A stretch of DNA of 64,000 bases from Streptomyces sp. NBC_01341. Lineage in GTDB: Bacteria; Actinomycetota; Actinomycetes; Streptomycetales; Streptomycetaceae. A program made the position numbers and the translations under genes. Shown piece after piece: positions 50,388-59,137 of the stretch. The stretch covers positions 620,001-684,000 of the forward strand of contig NZ_CP108364.1 in NCBI RefSeq assembly GCF_035946055.1, in the 5' to 3' direction. The notes beneath the pieces are model-generated. The model was not told the origin of the DNA and made no database searches. It worked only from the letters and a program-made list of their open reading frames with translations. Within the stretch, counting starts at the first letter, position 1; the number at the start of each line of letters is the position of its first letter.

Positions 50388-51878
50388 ATGACCCACAGGC
50401 GTTCCACGGCCGCAGCTGCCACATCGTTCCTGCTGCTGAGCGGCATCGTGATCACCGCCGCACCTACCGCGTTCGCCGGCACTCCGGGCGGCACCTACGC
50501 CGACGACCGCGACTGCGACTTCGACGGAGACGGCTACGACGACGTCCTCACCGGCGCTCCGGGCGGCGCGGACGGCGGCAGGAAGGGGGCGGGTTACGTC
50601 ACCGTCCAGTACGGCTCCGCCAGCGGTGTGGGCACCGCGACCAGCGTCCCGCGCGTCCGCACCGCGGTGTTCGGCCAGTCGACCGCGGGCGTGCCGGGCA
50701 CCCCCGAAGCCGGTGACGGATTCGGCACCGCCGTGGCCACCGGGGACCTCGACGCCGACGGGTACGACGACGCGGTCATCGCCACCCCCGGTGAGGACGA
50801 GGGCCCGGTCGCCGACGCCGGCAGGGTGATCGTCCTCTACGGGTCGAAGGGCGGATTGACCTCCGCGCGCGGCGCCACGCTGCGGTCCGCCGCACCCGTG
50901 GCGAACGCCCGCTTCGGCTCGGCGGTCGCCGCGGCGCACCTCAGCGGGGCGACCCCGGGCGACGACCTCGCCGTCGCCGATCGCACGGGCACCGACCTGT
51001 TCACCTACGCCGCGGGCTCACTGCGCGGAGCGGGCCGCCTCCCCGCGTCCGGTGAACCCGGGCGCGAGTCGATCCGGCCGGCCTCCCTGACCACGGGCAA
51101 CTACGACGGTGACGGATACGCCGACCTGGTCGTGTCCGGTCTCGGCCTGGAGCAGGACGGCCGGAGCTGGTCGGCCGTGTACATGGGCGGCGCCGAAGGG
51201 CCGGCGTACGCCCGTGACCTCACCGGCGGCACCGCCTCGGCCTCGGGGGACATCAACGACGACGGGTACGACGACCTGGTCTTCGGAAGGCCCGACAAGC
51301 CCGAGGACGAGAACGAACCCCTCACGGGCGGCATCGTCGGCGTCTTCCTCGGCACGGCCCGCGGCATGGCGGACGTCGGTGAACTGGGCACCCCCGCGCA
51401 GGTCTGGACCCAGGACACCGCCGGTGTGCCGGGCACCGCCGAACTCGGCGACGCGTTCGGCGCCGACGTCTCCCTCGCCGACATCGACGGGGACGGTCAC
51501 GCCGATCTCGCGGTGGGGGTGCCGGGCGAGGACGTCGGTGCCGTGGCGGACGCCGGTGGGGTGCGGCTGCTGCGCGGATCGGCGACGGGGCTGACCGCGG
51601 TCGGCGCCACGTCGTTCGACCAGAACTCGGCGGGCGTGCCGGGCACCGCGGAGAAGGGGGACCGCTGGGGTGGGCAGGTCCGTCTCGCCGACACGGACAC
51701 CGACGGACGCTCGGAGCTTCTGGCCGCCGCGCCGGGCGAGAACACGTCGGACGGAGTGGTCTGGTGGCTCGCCGCGTCGACGAACGGGACCGTCAGCACG
51801 GGCTCGTGGTCGTACGGCGGGGGATCGCTCGCCGCTTCCGGCGCGGATGCGCTCTTCGGCGCGTCGATCGACGAGTGA
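50388..51878 (+). CDS. Secreted FG-GAP / integrin-alpha-like beta-propeller protein
   Basis: 496 aa from the ATG at 50388. Sec signal (about 1-32, ending AFAG). At least six FG-GAP/VCBS-like repeats with calcium loops: DFDGDGYDDVLTGAP, DLDADGYDDAVIATPG, GDGYADLVVSG, NDDGYDDLVFGRP, DIDGDGHADLAVGVPG and TDTDGRSELLAAAPG. The repeats probably form a seven-bladed propeller with surface or carbohydrate-binding roles. Follows the DUF4397 gene, both secreted. Confidence 0.88.
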   Translation: MTHRRSTAAAATSFLLLSGIVITAAPTAFAGTPGGTYADDRDCDFDGDGYDDVLTGAPGGADGGRKGAGYVTVQYGSASGVGTATSVPRVRTAVFGQSTAGVPGTPEAGDGFGTAVATGDLDADGYDDAVIATPGEDEGPVADAGRVIVLYGSKGGLTSARGATLRSAAPVANARFGSAVAAAHLSGATPGDDLAVADRTGTDLFTYAAGSLRGAGRLPASGEPGRESIRPASLTTGNYDGDGYADLVVSGLGLEQDGRSWSAVYMGGAEGPAYARDLTGGTASASGDINDDGYDDLVFGRPDKPEDENEPLTGGIVGVFLGTARGMADVGELGTPAQVWTQDTAGVPGTAELGDAFGADVSLADIDGDGHADLAVGVPGEDVGAVADAGGVRLLRGSATGLTAVGATSFDQNSAGVPGTAEKGDRWGGQVRLADTDTDGRSELLAAAPGENTSDGVVWWLAASTNGTVSTGSWSYGGGSLAASGADALFGASIDE

Positions 51879-51947
51879 GGTGACCGGCGCGCCGCCTATC
51901 CGGCGGTCCGCGTGGCCGCACGGCGTCACCGCCCGGTACGGGGCAGC

Positions 51948-52307
51948 ATGGACCGGATGGAATCCCCGACACAGCCGGAGCGGACACCCGACGGCCGGTA
52001 CATCGTGGTGAACGGCCGCCGATGGCGTGCGACGGACCCCAGGATTCCCGAGCACGTCGCCGCCGCCCTGCGCCGTCACCTCATGTCGGCCCGGCGCGCG
52101 GTGGGTGCGGCACGCCGGGCCGGGGACGAGGTGGCGGAGGGCACGGCCCGCAGCAGGGTGCACATGGCGAAGGTGGCGCTCGGTGAGCGCGGCGCACCGT
52201 GGTGGGACCAGTCCCTGGCGGAGCGGCGCGAACGCTGGACGAAGGGCGCCGCCGAGCTGGACGCCGCCCGTGGGGAGGACGCCGACGAGGATCTCGCGGA
52301 GGAATGA
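51948..52307 (+). CDS. Conserved hypothetical protein
   Basis: 119 aa from the ATG at 51948 (an ATG at 51957 is an alternative). TPDGRYIVVNGRRWRATDP near the start, then a helical, basic region ARSRVHMAKVALGERGAPWW, and a charged tail. A similar N-terminal module occurs, from memory, in Streptomyces proteins sometimes labelled 'biopolymer transporter Tol', often ahead of DUF3253. The DUF3253 part is missing here. No function assigned. Confidence 0.6.
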   Translation: MDRMESPTQPERTPDGRYIVVNGRRWRATDPRIPEHVAAALRRHLMSARRAVGAARRAGDEVAEGTARSRVHMAKVALGERGAPWWDQSLAERRERWTKGAAELDAARGEDADEDLAEE

Positions 52308-52408
52308 AGGCCGGCGTGCGGCGGCTGCGCCCCTCGCGGTGCAGGCCCGGCCGCTCATGGGCGGTGGGGGTGAGGATCCGGCGTGCCGGGCACGCCCGGT
52401 GAAGTCGC

Positions 52409-52449
52409 CCTGTCCGGCTGAAGTGCCCCGATCACTTCAGCCGGACAGG
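52409..52449. terminator. Bidirectional terminator between hypothetical and chaplin genes
   Basis: Perfect 17-bp arms CCTGTCCGGCTGAAGTG (52409-52425) and 52433-52449 with a 7-nt loop, exactly between the two convergent genes. No T-run on either side. Confidence 0.8.
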
Positions 52450-52469
52450 TGAGGGCGGCTCAGGAGGTC

Positions 52470-52799
52470 TTACTCGCCGTGGCCGTGGTGGCCGCCCTTG
52501 CCGTCGCTGTGGTGCTCGCCCTTGCCGTCGCTGTGCTCGTTGAAGTCCTCGCCGCCGAAGTCACCGTTGATGCAGGTGTTGCCGGCGCTCGGGTTCAGCA
52601 GACCGATGATGTTCACCGAGTTGCCGCACGCGTTGATGGGGATGTGGATGGGCACCTGCACGACGTTGCCGGACAGCACGCCCGGCGAACCGTAGGCGAT
52701 GCCCTGCGCACCGGCGTCGGCGCTGGCCGCACCCGAACCGGCCAGAACCAAGGCGCCCGCGGCCACGGTCAGGACCGCCGCACTTCCCAGCTTGAACAT
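52470..52799 (-). CDS. Chaplin-family protein with His/Asp/Gly-rich repeated tail
   Basis: 109 aa, ATG start with CTGGAGAC ribosome-binding region. Signal peptide (about 1-28, FKLGSAAVLTVAAGALVLAG ending ASA). Chaplin domain about 35-79: GSPGVLSGNVVQVPIHIPIN, ACGNSVNIIGLLNPSAGN and TCIN, including the two Cys that form its disulphide. After the domain comes a tail with SDGKGEHHSDGKGGHHGHGE, two copies of H(S)DGKG plus His clusters. Chaplins assemble into amyloid-like surface fibrils for aerial growth. The tail is unusual among short chaplins and may bind metal. Confidence 0.88.
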   Translation of the reverse strand: MFKLGSAAVLTVAAGALVLAGSGAASADAGAQGIAYGSPGVLSGNVVQVPIHIPINACGNSVNIIGLLNPSAGNTCINGDFGGEDFNEHSDGKGEHHSDGKGGHHGHGE

Positions 52800-52819
52800 G
52801 ATGTCTCCAGACGTGTGGG

Positions 52820-52841
52820 CGCCGCCCCATGAGGGGCGGCG
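52820..52841. promoter_or_regulatory. Hairpin in the chaplin leader
   Basis: CGCCGCCCC and its complement (nine-base arms, 52820-52828 and 52833-52841, 4-nt loop) lie 20-42 bp before the chaplin ATG. The stem may form in the mRNA leader or mark a regulator site. A TAGGAC-like -10 is just upstream. Confidence 0.45.
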
Positions 52842-53036
52842 GACTGCGTCCTACACTGCGCACGCCCGCCCGCCCGTCTGCGCTGACACGCCTGTTGGCC
52901 GGTACCGGCCCCCTCGAACGGTGGACCCGGACGGGCCGGCCGAAGCGTTCGATCCGGCGATCGGGCAGCATGTCCGCAGCATGGGCAGTCGGTACCGCTC
53001 GCCGACGCCCCGCAGCGACGATGGAGGAACGGGCCG

Positions 53037-53366
53037 ATGGCCGCATGGAAGGTGGCGCCGGACGCAGGCGCGCTGGGCCGCAGACACTGCGCGCACGCGG
53101 ACGTGGACGAGCACCGGCCCGAGCGGGAGAGTGCCCCGGCCTGCGACGACTGCCGTACAGGCGCCCCGTTCGTGGGCCTGCTGCGCTGTATCGCCTGCGG
53201 GCACGTCGGGTGCAGCGACAGTTCTCCCGGTCAGCACGCCTATGCCCATGCCCGGACCTGCGGTCACCCTCTGGCCCGCTCCCTGCGTCCCGGTGACGTG
53301 TGGGCCTGGTGCTACGAGGACGAGCTCTTCCTGCTCCCCGTGGATGACGACGGCCGTGCGTCGTGA
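53037..53366 (+). CDS. UBP-type zinc-finger protein
   Basis: 109 aa, ATG start. The ZnF-UBP signature is complete: CAHADVDE, CDDCRTGAP, LRCIACGHVGCSDSSPGQHA, HARTCGHPLARS. In eukaryotes the domain binds ubiquitin C-termini; bacterial versions are widespread and of unknown ligand. The aromatic C-terminal end (WAWCYEDELF) is also typical. Divergent from the chaplin gene. Confidence 0.85.
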   Translation: MAAWKVAPDAGALGRRHCAHADVDEHRPERESAPACDDCRTGAPFVGLLRCIACGHVGCSDSSPGQHAYAHARTCGHPLARSLRPGDVWAWCYEDELFLLPVDDDGRAS

Positions 53367-53384
53367 CCGCACGCGCATGACATC

Positions 53385-53425
53385 CCGGCCGCGCGACAGC
53401 AGGACACACCGTCGTGCGCGGCCGG
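53385..53425. terminator. Terminator between the UBP and MpaB-like genes
   Basis: Ten-base arms CCGGCCGCGC (53385-53394) and 53416-53425, extended by a short GAC/GTC pairing, sit between convergent genes. Good bidirectional terminator candidate. Confidence 0.65.
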
Positions 53426-53464
53426 TAGGGAGGGACGGGGAGAAGGCGCGGCCCTGCGGGGGCG

Positions 53465-54343
53465 TTAGGTCCGTTCCACGTCCTCGGGCCCGCGCATGGC
53501 CCACCCGATCAGACCTGTGGCCGCTCGCCCCGCCGGCTTCAGCATCCACCGCTCCCCCGGTTCCCAGCGCGGAAGGCCCAGTTCGCCGGTCGCCCAGCGG
53601 GGCAGGAGGGCGACAGCGTTGGCCGCCAGAGCCCCGTAGAACGGCATCACGAAGAACGGGATCGGCGGCCGCAGCAGCAGGTACCGGGTGGTCTCCCGCG
53701 CCTGCGGCGTACCTCGCAGTTCCGGCCGGTACCTCTCCAGGCGGGCGCGGAGGGCCTCGGCCGACCGGGGCGGGGACGTGACCCCCAGGGCCTCGGCGAT
53801 GCGCGCCGTCTCCGCGACGTAGCGGGAACATTCGCCGTCCGTGAGGGGGTGCGCCCCGAACGTCTGGTGCGCCTCCAGGAAACTGTGGGTCTCCGCGATG
53901 TGCACCCACTCCAGCAGATGAGGGTCGGAGGCCCGGTACGGCACGCCCTCGTCGGTCACGCCCTGGATGCGCGCGTGGACGGCCTTGACGCGCTCGCAGG
54001 CGGACTGTGCGCTGTCGGCCGTGCCGTACGTCGTGGTGGCGAGGAAGGTGCTCGTGCGCTGGAGCCGCCCCCAGGGGTCGCCCCTGAACCCCGAGTGGGC
54101 GGCCACCGCGGCCATGGCCTGCGGTTGAAGGGACTGCAGGAGCAGCGCGGACAGTCCGCCGATGAACATCGCGCTGTCCCCGTGGACGCGGCGCACGGGA
54201 CTGTCCGGCGGGAACCAGCGGGGGCCGGGCGTGTGGTGGATCGCGTCCCGGTTACGGGGGCCGTCCGGACCGGCCACGCGCTCGAACAGGAGCCCGCCGG
54301 CGCGCCTGCGCAACGCGTCGAGTGCATTCGGGAGAACGGCCAT
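53465..54343 (-). CDS. MpaB-like oxygenase (DUF2236)
   Basis: 292 aa, ATG start. DUF2236: VRRVHGDSAMFIGGLSALLL near 45-65, HSGFRGDPWGRLQRTSTFLA, FLATTTYGTAD and WVHIAETHSFLEAHQTFG. The heme-binding His is likely in the HSFLEAH segment. The family includes fungal MpaB (latex-clearing-like heme oxygenases). Substrate unknown. Convergent with UBP gene. Confidence 0.82.
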   Translation of the reverse strand: MAVLPNALDALRRRAGGLLFERVAGPDGPRNRDAIHHTPGPRWFPPDSPVRRVHGDSAMFIGGLSALLLQSLQPQAMAAVAAHSGFRGDPWGRLQRTSTFLATTTYGTADSAQSACERVKAVHARIQGVTDEGVPYRASDPHLLEWVHIAETHSFLEAHQTFGAHPLTDGECSRYVAETARIAEALGVTSPPRSAEALRARLERYRPELRGTPQARETTRYLLLRPPIPFFVMPFYGALAANAVALLPRWATGELGLPRWEPGERWMLKPAGRAATGLIGWAMRGPEDVERT

Positions 54344-54524
54344 CGACGCTCCTCGCGGTTCTGCCGCCGGCTCGCACAGCCGGCTCGGGCTGCCCGCCCG
54401 GCGGATGCGTCCGGGACGGAACCGGCAGCCGTCATCTCATGGTCCTCACGGCGCGGTGCGCCCGCCACTCCTCGGAGCGGATCGGCCTGCGTCCGATCAT
54501 CGCCCGCGGGGAAGGAGGACCATC

Positions 54525-55034
54525 GTGCCCAGCGTGGGCACGGAGCACGAGGGGACCCCAGGAGCCGCAGTGATCAAGGTCGAACGCGTCATGCACTCGA
54601 GCCGATGTCGCGACGAGATCGTGGCCTACATGGCCGACTTCTCCCACACCGAACAGTGGGACCCGGGCACCATCAGCTGCAGGCAGGTGGATGCCGGTGC
54701 TCCGGTGGAGGTGGGCACCACATGGCTGAACGTGTCGTCGTTCCGCGGACGCCGCACCGAGCTCCGCTACGAACTGACGCGGATGGACGACGACCGGCTC
54801 ACCTTCGTCGGACGCAACGGGACGGCTACGTCGACGGACGACCTGCACTTCGAACCGGACTCCGGCGGCACCCGCATCACGTACCGGGCACGGGTCGAGT
54901 TCCACGGGCTCGCACGACTTGCCACACCCGTCCTGAAGAGGGAGTTCGAGCGGCTGGGGGACGAGGTCTCCGAGCAGCTTCCGGCGGCGCTCCAGGAAGC
55001 TCTGGGGCCCTCGGCGTCCGGGCGACAGCCGTGA
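54525..55034 (+). CDS. SRPBCC-family protein (polyketide cyclase-like)
   Basis: 169 aa from the GTG at 54525, selected for its GAAGGAGG ribosome-binding site 6 bp away; an in-frame GTG at 54570 would shorten it by 15 residues. START/SRPBCC fold: IKVERVMHSSRCRDEIVAYM, FSHTEQWDPGTISCRQVDAG and LTFVGRNGTATSTDDLHF. Binds hydrophobic ligands in a deep pocket. Divergent from the MpaB-like gene; no pathway association seen. Confidence 0.8.
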   Translation: MPSVGTEHEGTPGAAVIKVERVMHSSRCRDEIVAYMADFSHTEQWDPGTISCRQVDAGAPVEVGTTWLNVSSFRGRRTELRYELTRMDDDRLTFVGRNGTATSTDDLHFEPDSGGTRITYRARVEFHGLARLATPVLKREFERLGDEVSEQLPAALQEALGPSASGRQP

Positions 55035-55098
55035 CCGGGGGGACCCGGGAGCCTGCTCACAGCCGCCGGCGAGGAGCCCGGGCCCCAGGCGCCGGCGC

Positions 55099-56064
55099 TC
55101 AGCGCACCCGGCCCCGGGCCTTCAGCGCACCCGGAGGGAGAGCCGGCGCGGGCAGGCGCCCGCCGCCGTAGCCCCGCACCTCACCGAAGCGGGAGCCCTC
55201 CATCCAGTCCAGGCGGGCCGCCTCGACCTCCCCGTGGGACCGTCCGACGAAGTTCCACCACATGACGATCTCCTCCTCGAACGGCTCGCCGCCCAGCAGC
55301 ATCAGTCCGGCGTCGGAGGCCGCGCGGAGCGGCAGTTCGGTGCGCCCGCAGCCGAGGTAGAGCATCGATCCCGGGAGCACCGGCACACCGTCCACCTCGG
55401 CCTCGCCCGACATCGACAGCACCGCGTACTCGAAATCCGGATCCAGCGGCAACCGGGCCCCGGCGCCGGCGTCCAGCTTGATGTCGGCTCCGACGATCGG
55501 GGTGTACGCCGTGCCGGGTGAGGCCGTCCCGTCGAGCTCACCGAGGATGACGGTCGCGGTGAGGCCCGGCGCCGTGACGGTGGGCAGGCCGGTGTGGTGC
55601 TGGAAGTGCGGCTCGACGTGCCGGTGCGCGTCGGGAAGGGCCACCCAGAGCTGGGCACCGTGCAGGTATCGGGCATGGGACTTCGGGCTCTCCTCGGAGT
55701 GGCTGATCGCCCTGCCGGAGGTCATCAGACCCAGCTCGCGCGGACGGATGGTCCGCAGGCTTCCCAGGCTGTCACGGTGCAGGACTTCGCCCTCGTGCAG
55801 CCAGCTGACCGTCTGCAGCCCCATGTGCGGGTGCGGGGGGACCTGCATTCCGGCCTCGTCGGCGATGTCGTCGGGGCCGTAGTGGTCCACGAAGGCCCAG
55901 GCCCCGACCATGCGGCGGCCGAGGTTGGGCAGCAGCCTGCGTACCTCCGTGGACTCCCCGAGCTGGACGCGTCGCGGAGTGAGAAGTTCACGCACGGGCT
56001 CGGCCACGACGAACCCCCGCCCTCCGCAGACGGAGAGCGGTGCCTGACGATCCAGATTGCTCAT
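55099..56064 (-). CDS. Pirin-family protein
   Basis: 321 aa from the ATG at 56064. Pirin bicupin: MVGAWAFVDHYGP, PHPHMGLQTVSWLHEGEVLH (metal His motif), ISHSEESPKSHARYLHGAQL, then EPFEEEIVMWWNFVGRS. Bacterial pirins are quercetinase-like or redox sensors. The opening RRVQLGESTEVRRLLPNLGR is conserved. Divergent from a TPR gene; an AT-rich box lies between. Confidence 0.9.
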   Translation of the reverse strand: MSNLDRQAPLSVCGGRGFVVAEPVRELLTPRRVQLGESTEVRRLLPNLGRRMVGAWAFVDHYGPDDIADEAGMQVPPHPHMGLQTVSWLHEGEVLHRDSLGSLRTIRPRELGLMTSGRAISHSEESPKSHARYLHGAQLWVALPDAHRHVEPHFQHHTGLPTVTAPGLTATVILGELDGTASPGTAYTPIVGADIKLDAGAGARLPLDPDFEYAVLSMSGEAEVDGVPVLPGSMLYLGCGRTELPLRAASDAGLMLLGGEPFEEEIVMWWNFVGRSHGEVEAARLDWMEGSRFGEVRGYGGGRLPAPALPPGALKARGRVR

Positions 56065-56185
56065 GGCGCACAACCTATGGCCAGGGAGGGTTCGGGGCGC
56101 CGGTCCCACGCCGAATATTTAGTGGAATGTTAAACTACCGCTGGGTGTTGAGCACGATGCACCACACCATGGCCGAGGAGGAGAA

Positions 56186-56590
56186 GTGGACGAGACCTAC
56201 TACGAGTTCGGCACACCGGCCGAACGCTGGGACCGTGCGCAGATGTTCTTCGAAGCGAAGGAATACCTGACAGCGGCGCGGATCCTCGGCGGACTGGTCG
56301 AGGAGGCGCCGGAACAGGTGGCGCCGCGCCTGCTGCTGGCCCGGGCCTACTATCACTCCGCCCGGCTCACCAAGGCCGAGACGGAGCTGCGCGAGGTGCT
56401 GAAGCGCAACCCAGTCGAGGACTACGCCCTCCTGATGCTGGGCCGCACGCTCGAACGCCAGGGCCGGCCGGCCGAGGCGGCACCCCACCTGCGGATGGCA
56501 CGGGCGATGGCGGGAGACTTCGAGCCGGTACCGCCCGGTTCCGGGCCGGCACCCCTGAGCGGGCCGTCCGGACCTGCGGAGTCGGCCTGA
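56186..56590 (+). CDS. Tetratricopeptide-repeat protein
   Basis: 134 aa, GTG start with GAGGAGGAG ribosome-binding site. Three TPR-like helix pairs: RAQMFFEAKEYLTAARILGG, APRLLLARAYYHSARLTKAE and DYALLMLGRTLERQGRPAEA. The tail is Pro/Gly/Ala-rich. Likely a soluble scaffold; partner unknown. Divergent from pirin and may share a bidirectional promoter with it. Confidence 0.82.
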   Translation: MDETYYEFGTPAERWDRAQMFFEAKEYLTAARILGGLVEEAPEQVAPRLLLARAYYHSARLTKAETELREVLKRNPVEDYALLMLGRTLERQGRPAEAAPHLRMARAMAGDFEPVPPGSGPAPLSGPSGPAESA

Positions 56591-56596
56591 CGGGAA

Positions 56597-56640
56597 GGGG
56601 GGCGGGGCTCGCATCGGAAGGTGCGCGGACCCCGCCCCCC
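56597..56640. terminator. Terminator between TPR and TetR genes
   Basis: GGGGGGCGGGG (56597-56607) and its complement (56630-56640) with 22-nt loop, exactly between convergent genes; the right arm abuts the TetR stop codon. Confidence 0.7.
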
Positions 56641-57345
56641 TCAGCCGCGCCCGGGCCCCGCGCTCGACACGCGGTCCAGCCACTCGGCCATCAGGGCCGA
56701 TTCGGCCGAACTGAGACCGGACCCCTGCGAGCGGCGCAACAGCGCCGAGAGCCGGGCCGCCACGGAAGGGACCTCCGCGTCCGCCGGCTTGACCGGCCAC
56801 GCGTCCGGCGTGAAAACGGCCGCGTGCACGGCGTCCCGCACGCGAACCGAGGTGGCCACGTCCGGGAAGGCCGCCGGGCGGGCCACGAGCATCAGCGCCA
56901 CTCCGGTGGTGGCGGACATGATCATCTGGGCCGCTGCGTCAGGAGCGATGCGCAGTTTCCCCTGTTCCGCGGCGCGCTCCAGGTCCCGGGTCAGGATGCG
57001 ATGGGCCTCGATCGCGGAGGCCGGGGGCGTCCGCATCGCCGGCGAGTTCATCAGGCGGTACAGGTTCGGGTTCCGCCGGGCGAAGTCGATGTGACCGTCC
57101 CAGCCGTTGCGCAGGTCCTCGACAGGATCCCCGGTGTCTCCCCGCTCCCGCTTCGTCGCCAGATACGCGTCGAATCCGTGGTCGACGACGGCCGAGAGGA
57201 GTCCCGCCTTGTCCCCGAAGTGCCGGTAGAGGGCCGGGGCCCCGACCTGCGCACCCTCACACACGGCCCGCGTGGAGATGTCTCCGTCCGGGGACTCCGC
57301 GACCAGCCCGGCCGCGACTTCGAGGATGCGTGCTCGTGTACTCAC
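56641..57345 (-). CDS. TetR-family transcriptional regulator
   Basis: 234 aa from the GTG at 57345. HTH about 5-50 (ARILEVAAGLVAESPDGDIS, TRAVCEGAQVGAPALYRHFG). The C-terminal domain (about 70-225) is the usual all-helical ligand/dimer region. It is 31 bp downstream of an SDR gene on the same strand and likely co-transcribed, so autoregulation of a small oxidoreductase operon is the natural reading. Confidence 0.9.
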   Translation of the reverse strand: MSTRARILEVAAGLVAESPDGDISTRAVCEGAQVGAPALYRHFGDKAGLLSAVVDHGFDAYLATKRERGDTGDPVEDLRNGWDGHIDFARRNPNLYRLMNSPAMRTPPASAIEAHRILTRDLERAAEQGKLRIAPDAAAQMIMSATTGVALMLVARPAAFPDVATSVRVRDAVHAAVFTPDAWPVKPADAEVPSVAARLSALLRRSQGSGLSSAESALMAEWLDRVSSAGPGRG

Positions 57346-57376
57346 CGGCAGGACGCTATCAAGCGCCGACCGGCCT

Positions 57377-58126
57377 TCAGGCGATGCCGCCGTTGGCCCG
57401 CAGCACCTGACCGTTGATCCATCGGGCGGGGCCCGCCAGGAACGAGACGACCTCCGCCACATCCTCCGGTACGCCGAGCCGCTCCAGCGGTGGCTGTGCG
57501 GCCATCCTCGCGATCGTCTCCTCGTCCTTGCCGTCCAGGAAGAGGGCCGTGGCCGTGGGCCCGGGAGCGACGGCGTTGACAGTGATGTCCCGGCCGCGCA
57601 GTTCACGTGCGAGTATCAGCGTGATCGCCTCCACCGCACCCTTGGACGCGGCGTAGCCGCTGTATCCGGGGAGGGCCAGCGCCAGCACGGAGCTGGAGAA
57701 GTTGATGACGGCTCCACCGTCACGCAGCCGGCGCGCGGCCTGCTGGCCGACGACGAAGGTGCCGCGGATGTTGGTGCGGTGCATCTGGTCGAGGACGTCC
57801 AGATCGAAGTCGGCCAAGGGGGCGAGGGACATCACACCCGCCGCGTGCACGACGACGTCCACTCCCCCGAAGGTTTCCTCGGCGGCATCGAAGAGTGCGG
57901 CCACGGCCACCTCGTCGGCGACGTCCGCCCGGCGGGCGATGGCCCGGCCTCCCGACGCGACCACGGCCTCGACCGCCGCGTGCGCATCCGCCTCGTTTCC
58001 GGCGTAGGCGACGACGACCGCGAACCCGTCCGCCGCCAGTCTCTCGGCGCTCTTGCGACCGATCCCTCGCGACCCACCGGTGACAAGAGCGACCTTGCGG
58101 GCGGGGACGGGGTTCTGCTCGGTCAT
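57377..58126 (-). CDS. SDR-family oxidoreductase
   Basis: 249 aa from the ATG at 58126. Classical SDR: nucleotide motif VTGGSRGIGR (about 15-24), Asn in HRTNIRGTFVVGQ, Ser-Tyr-Lys in SSSVLALALPGYSGYAASKG and a C-terminal PLERLGVPEDVAEVVSFLAG. Reaction is NAD(P)-dependent reduction or oxidation. First gene of a pair with a TetR regulator. Confidence 0.92.
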   Translation of the reverse strand: MTEQNPVPARKVALVTGGSRGIGRKSAERLAADGFAVVVAYAGNEADAHAAVEAVVASGGRAIARRADVADEVAVAALFDAAEETFGGVDVVVHAAGVMSLAPLADFDLDVLDQMHRTNIRGTFVVGQQAARRLRDGGAVINFSSSVLALALPGYSGYAASKGAVEAITLILARELRGRDITVNAVAPGPTATALFLDGKDEETIARMAAQPPLERLGVPEDVAEVVSFLAGPARWINGQVLRANGGIA

Positions 58127-58322
58127 GACGTGCTCCTCACGAGATGAATGCCGCCGACGCGGCGGGCCACGACGCCACCGCCCCGGCACGGCCCAGACAC
58201 GAGAAACAACGCTAACACCAATGCGGTAGCAACGCTACGCCTTTCGGTCGCCGCCTCTCGCCATCCGTCGCGGAGACGAAATCGAGGTGCGCGCGGCAGG
58301 CCGGCGGTGGTACCCAGGCCGG

Positions 58323-58886
58323 ATGGAAACCCTCATGACCACCCGGCTCGCGCTGTATCCCCTGAGTGCCGCGGAAGCCGCGGACATAGAAGCGAGCGGG
58401 CCGGGGGGCCCGTCGGCGGCGCACTGGGCGCCCGGCTATCCCGATGACGGCGACCGGAGGGCGGCAGGCCGGCTCCTGCGGACCTGCGCGAGCGTCGGCG
58501 ACCCCGGGCCCTTCGGTGCGTTCGAGATACGCCGGCGCACGGACGGTCTGGCGATCGGTGGCGCGGGTTTCCACGGCGCCCCGGATTCCGAGGGGCGGCT
58601 CACCGTCGGGTACGGCCTGATCGCCTCGGCGCGGGGGTTCGGTTACGCGGCTGAGGCGCTCGGCGCACTGCTGTCCTTCGCGCGGTCGCGGGGGGTGCTG
58701 TCCGTGAAGGGCGACGCCGATCTCGACAACGTCGCGTCCCACCGCGTCATGACGTCGGCAGGCATGCGACTGGTGGCGGTGGACGACCGGTTGAGGCACT
58801 ACCGCGTCGACTGGCGTGACACCCCGGCACAGGACCCCGGGGAATGTGCGGCCGATGCGGGCCCCGCCGTTGGCCGCCGGCCTTGA
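58323..58886 (+). CDS. GNAT family N-acetyltransferase
   Basis: 187 aa from the ATG at 58323 (an ATG at 58335 is an alternative). RimJ/RimL-type GNAT with RLALYPLSAAEAADIEASGP, LAIGGAGFHGAP, the acetyl-CoA loop ARGFGYAAEALGALL (about 102-116) and ASHRVMTSAGMRLV. Acetylation target unknown. The last 25 residues are low-complexity (GECAADAGPAVGRRP). Confidence 0.82.
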   Translation: METLMTTRLALYPLSAAEAADIEASGPGGPSAAHWAPGYPDDGDRRAAGRLLRTCASVGDPGPFGAFEIRRRTDGLAIGGAGFHGAPDSEGRLTVGYGLIASARGFGYAAEALGALLSFARSRGVLSVKGDADLDNVASHRVMTSAGMRLVAVDDRLRHYRVDWRDTPAQDPGECAADAGPAVGRRP

Positions 58887-59078
58887 ACTGCGGGAAGTGA
58901 GAACGGTTCCCCAGCACCCCGTCAGCTCGGTGTTCTTCCTCGCCCCAGACGACGGGACGGCCGCTGCGACGCGCCTGCGGGGACCGGCGATGACTTCGAG
59001 TCTGCGACCTGCCGTTCTACTGAGCCGGAAGGCGCCGTCGGACCCGGCAGCGCCGAGCGGCGGGCGAAGGCCCCGGCA

Positions 59079-59115
59079 CGACGGAACCCGCCGGTGAGTC
59101 CGGCGGGTTCCGTCG
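59079..59115. terminator. Strong bidirectional terminator (GNAT / cbtA side)
   Basis: Sixteen-base perfect arms CGACGGAACCCGCCGG (59079-59094) and 59100-59115 with a 5-nt loop. It sits 23 bp past the cbtA stop on the other strand and 190 bp after the GNAT stop. Confidence 0.8.
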
Positions 59116-59137
59116 ACCGTTCCGTGGGGCGTGAAGG

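Noticed and set aside
58887..59078. Possible extra gene between GNAT and the cbtA terminator
   Set aside because: Translations are low-complexity, without a convincing start or domain.
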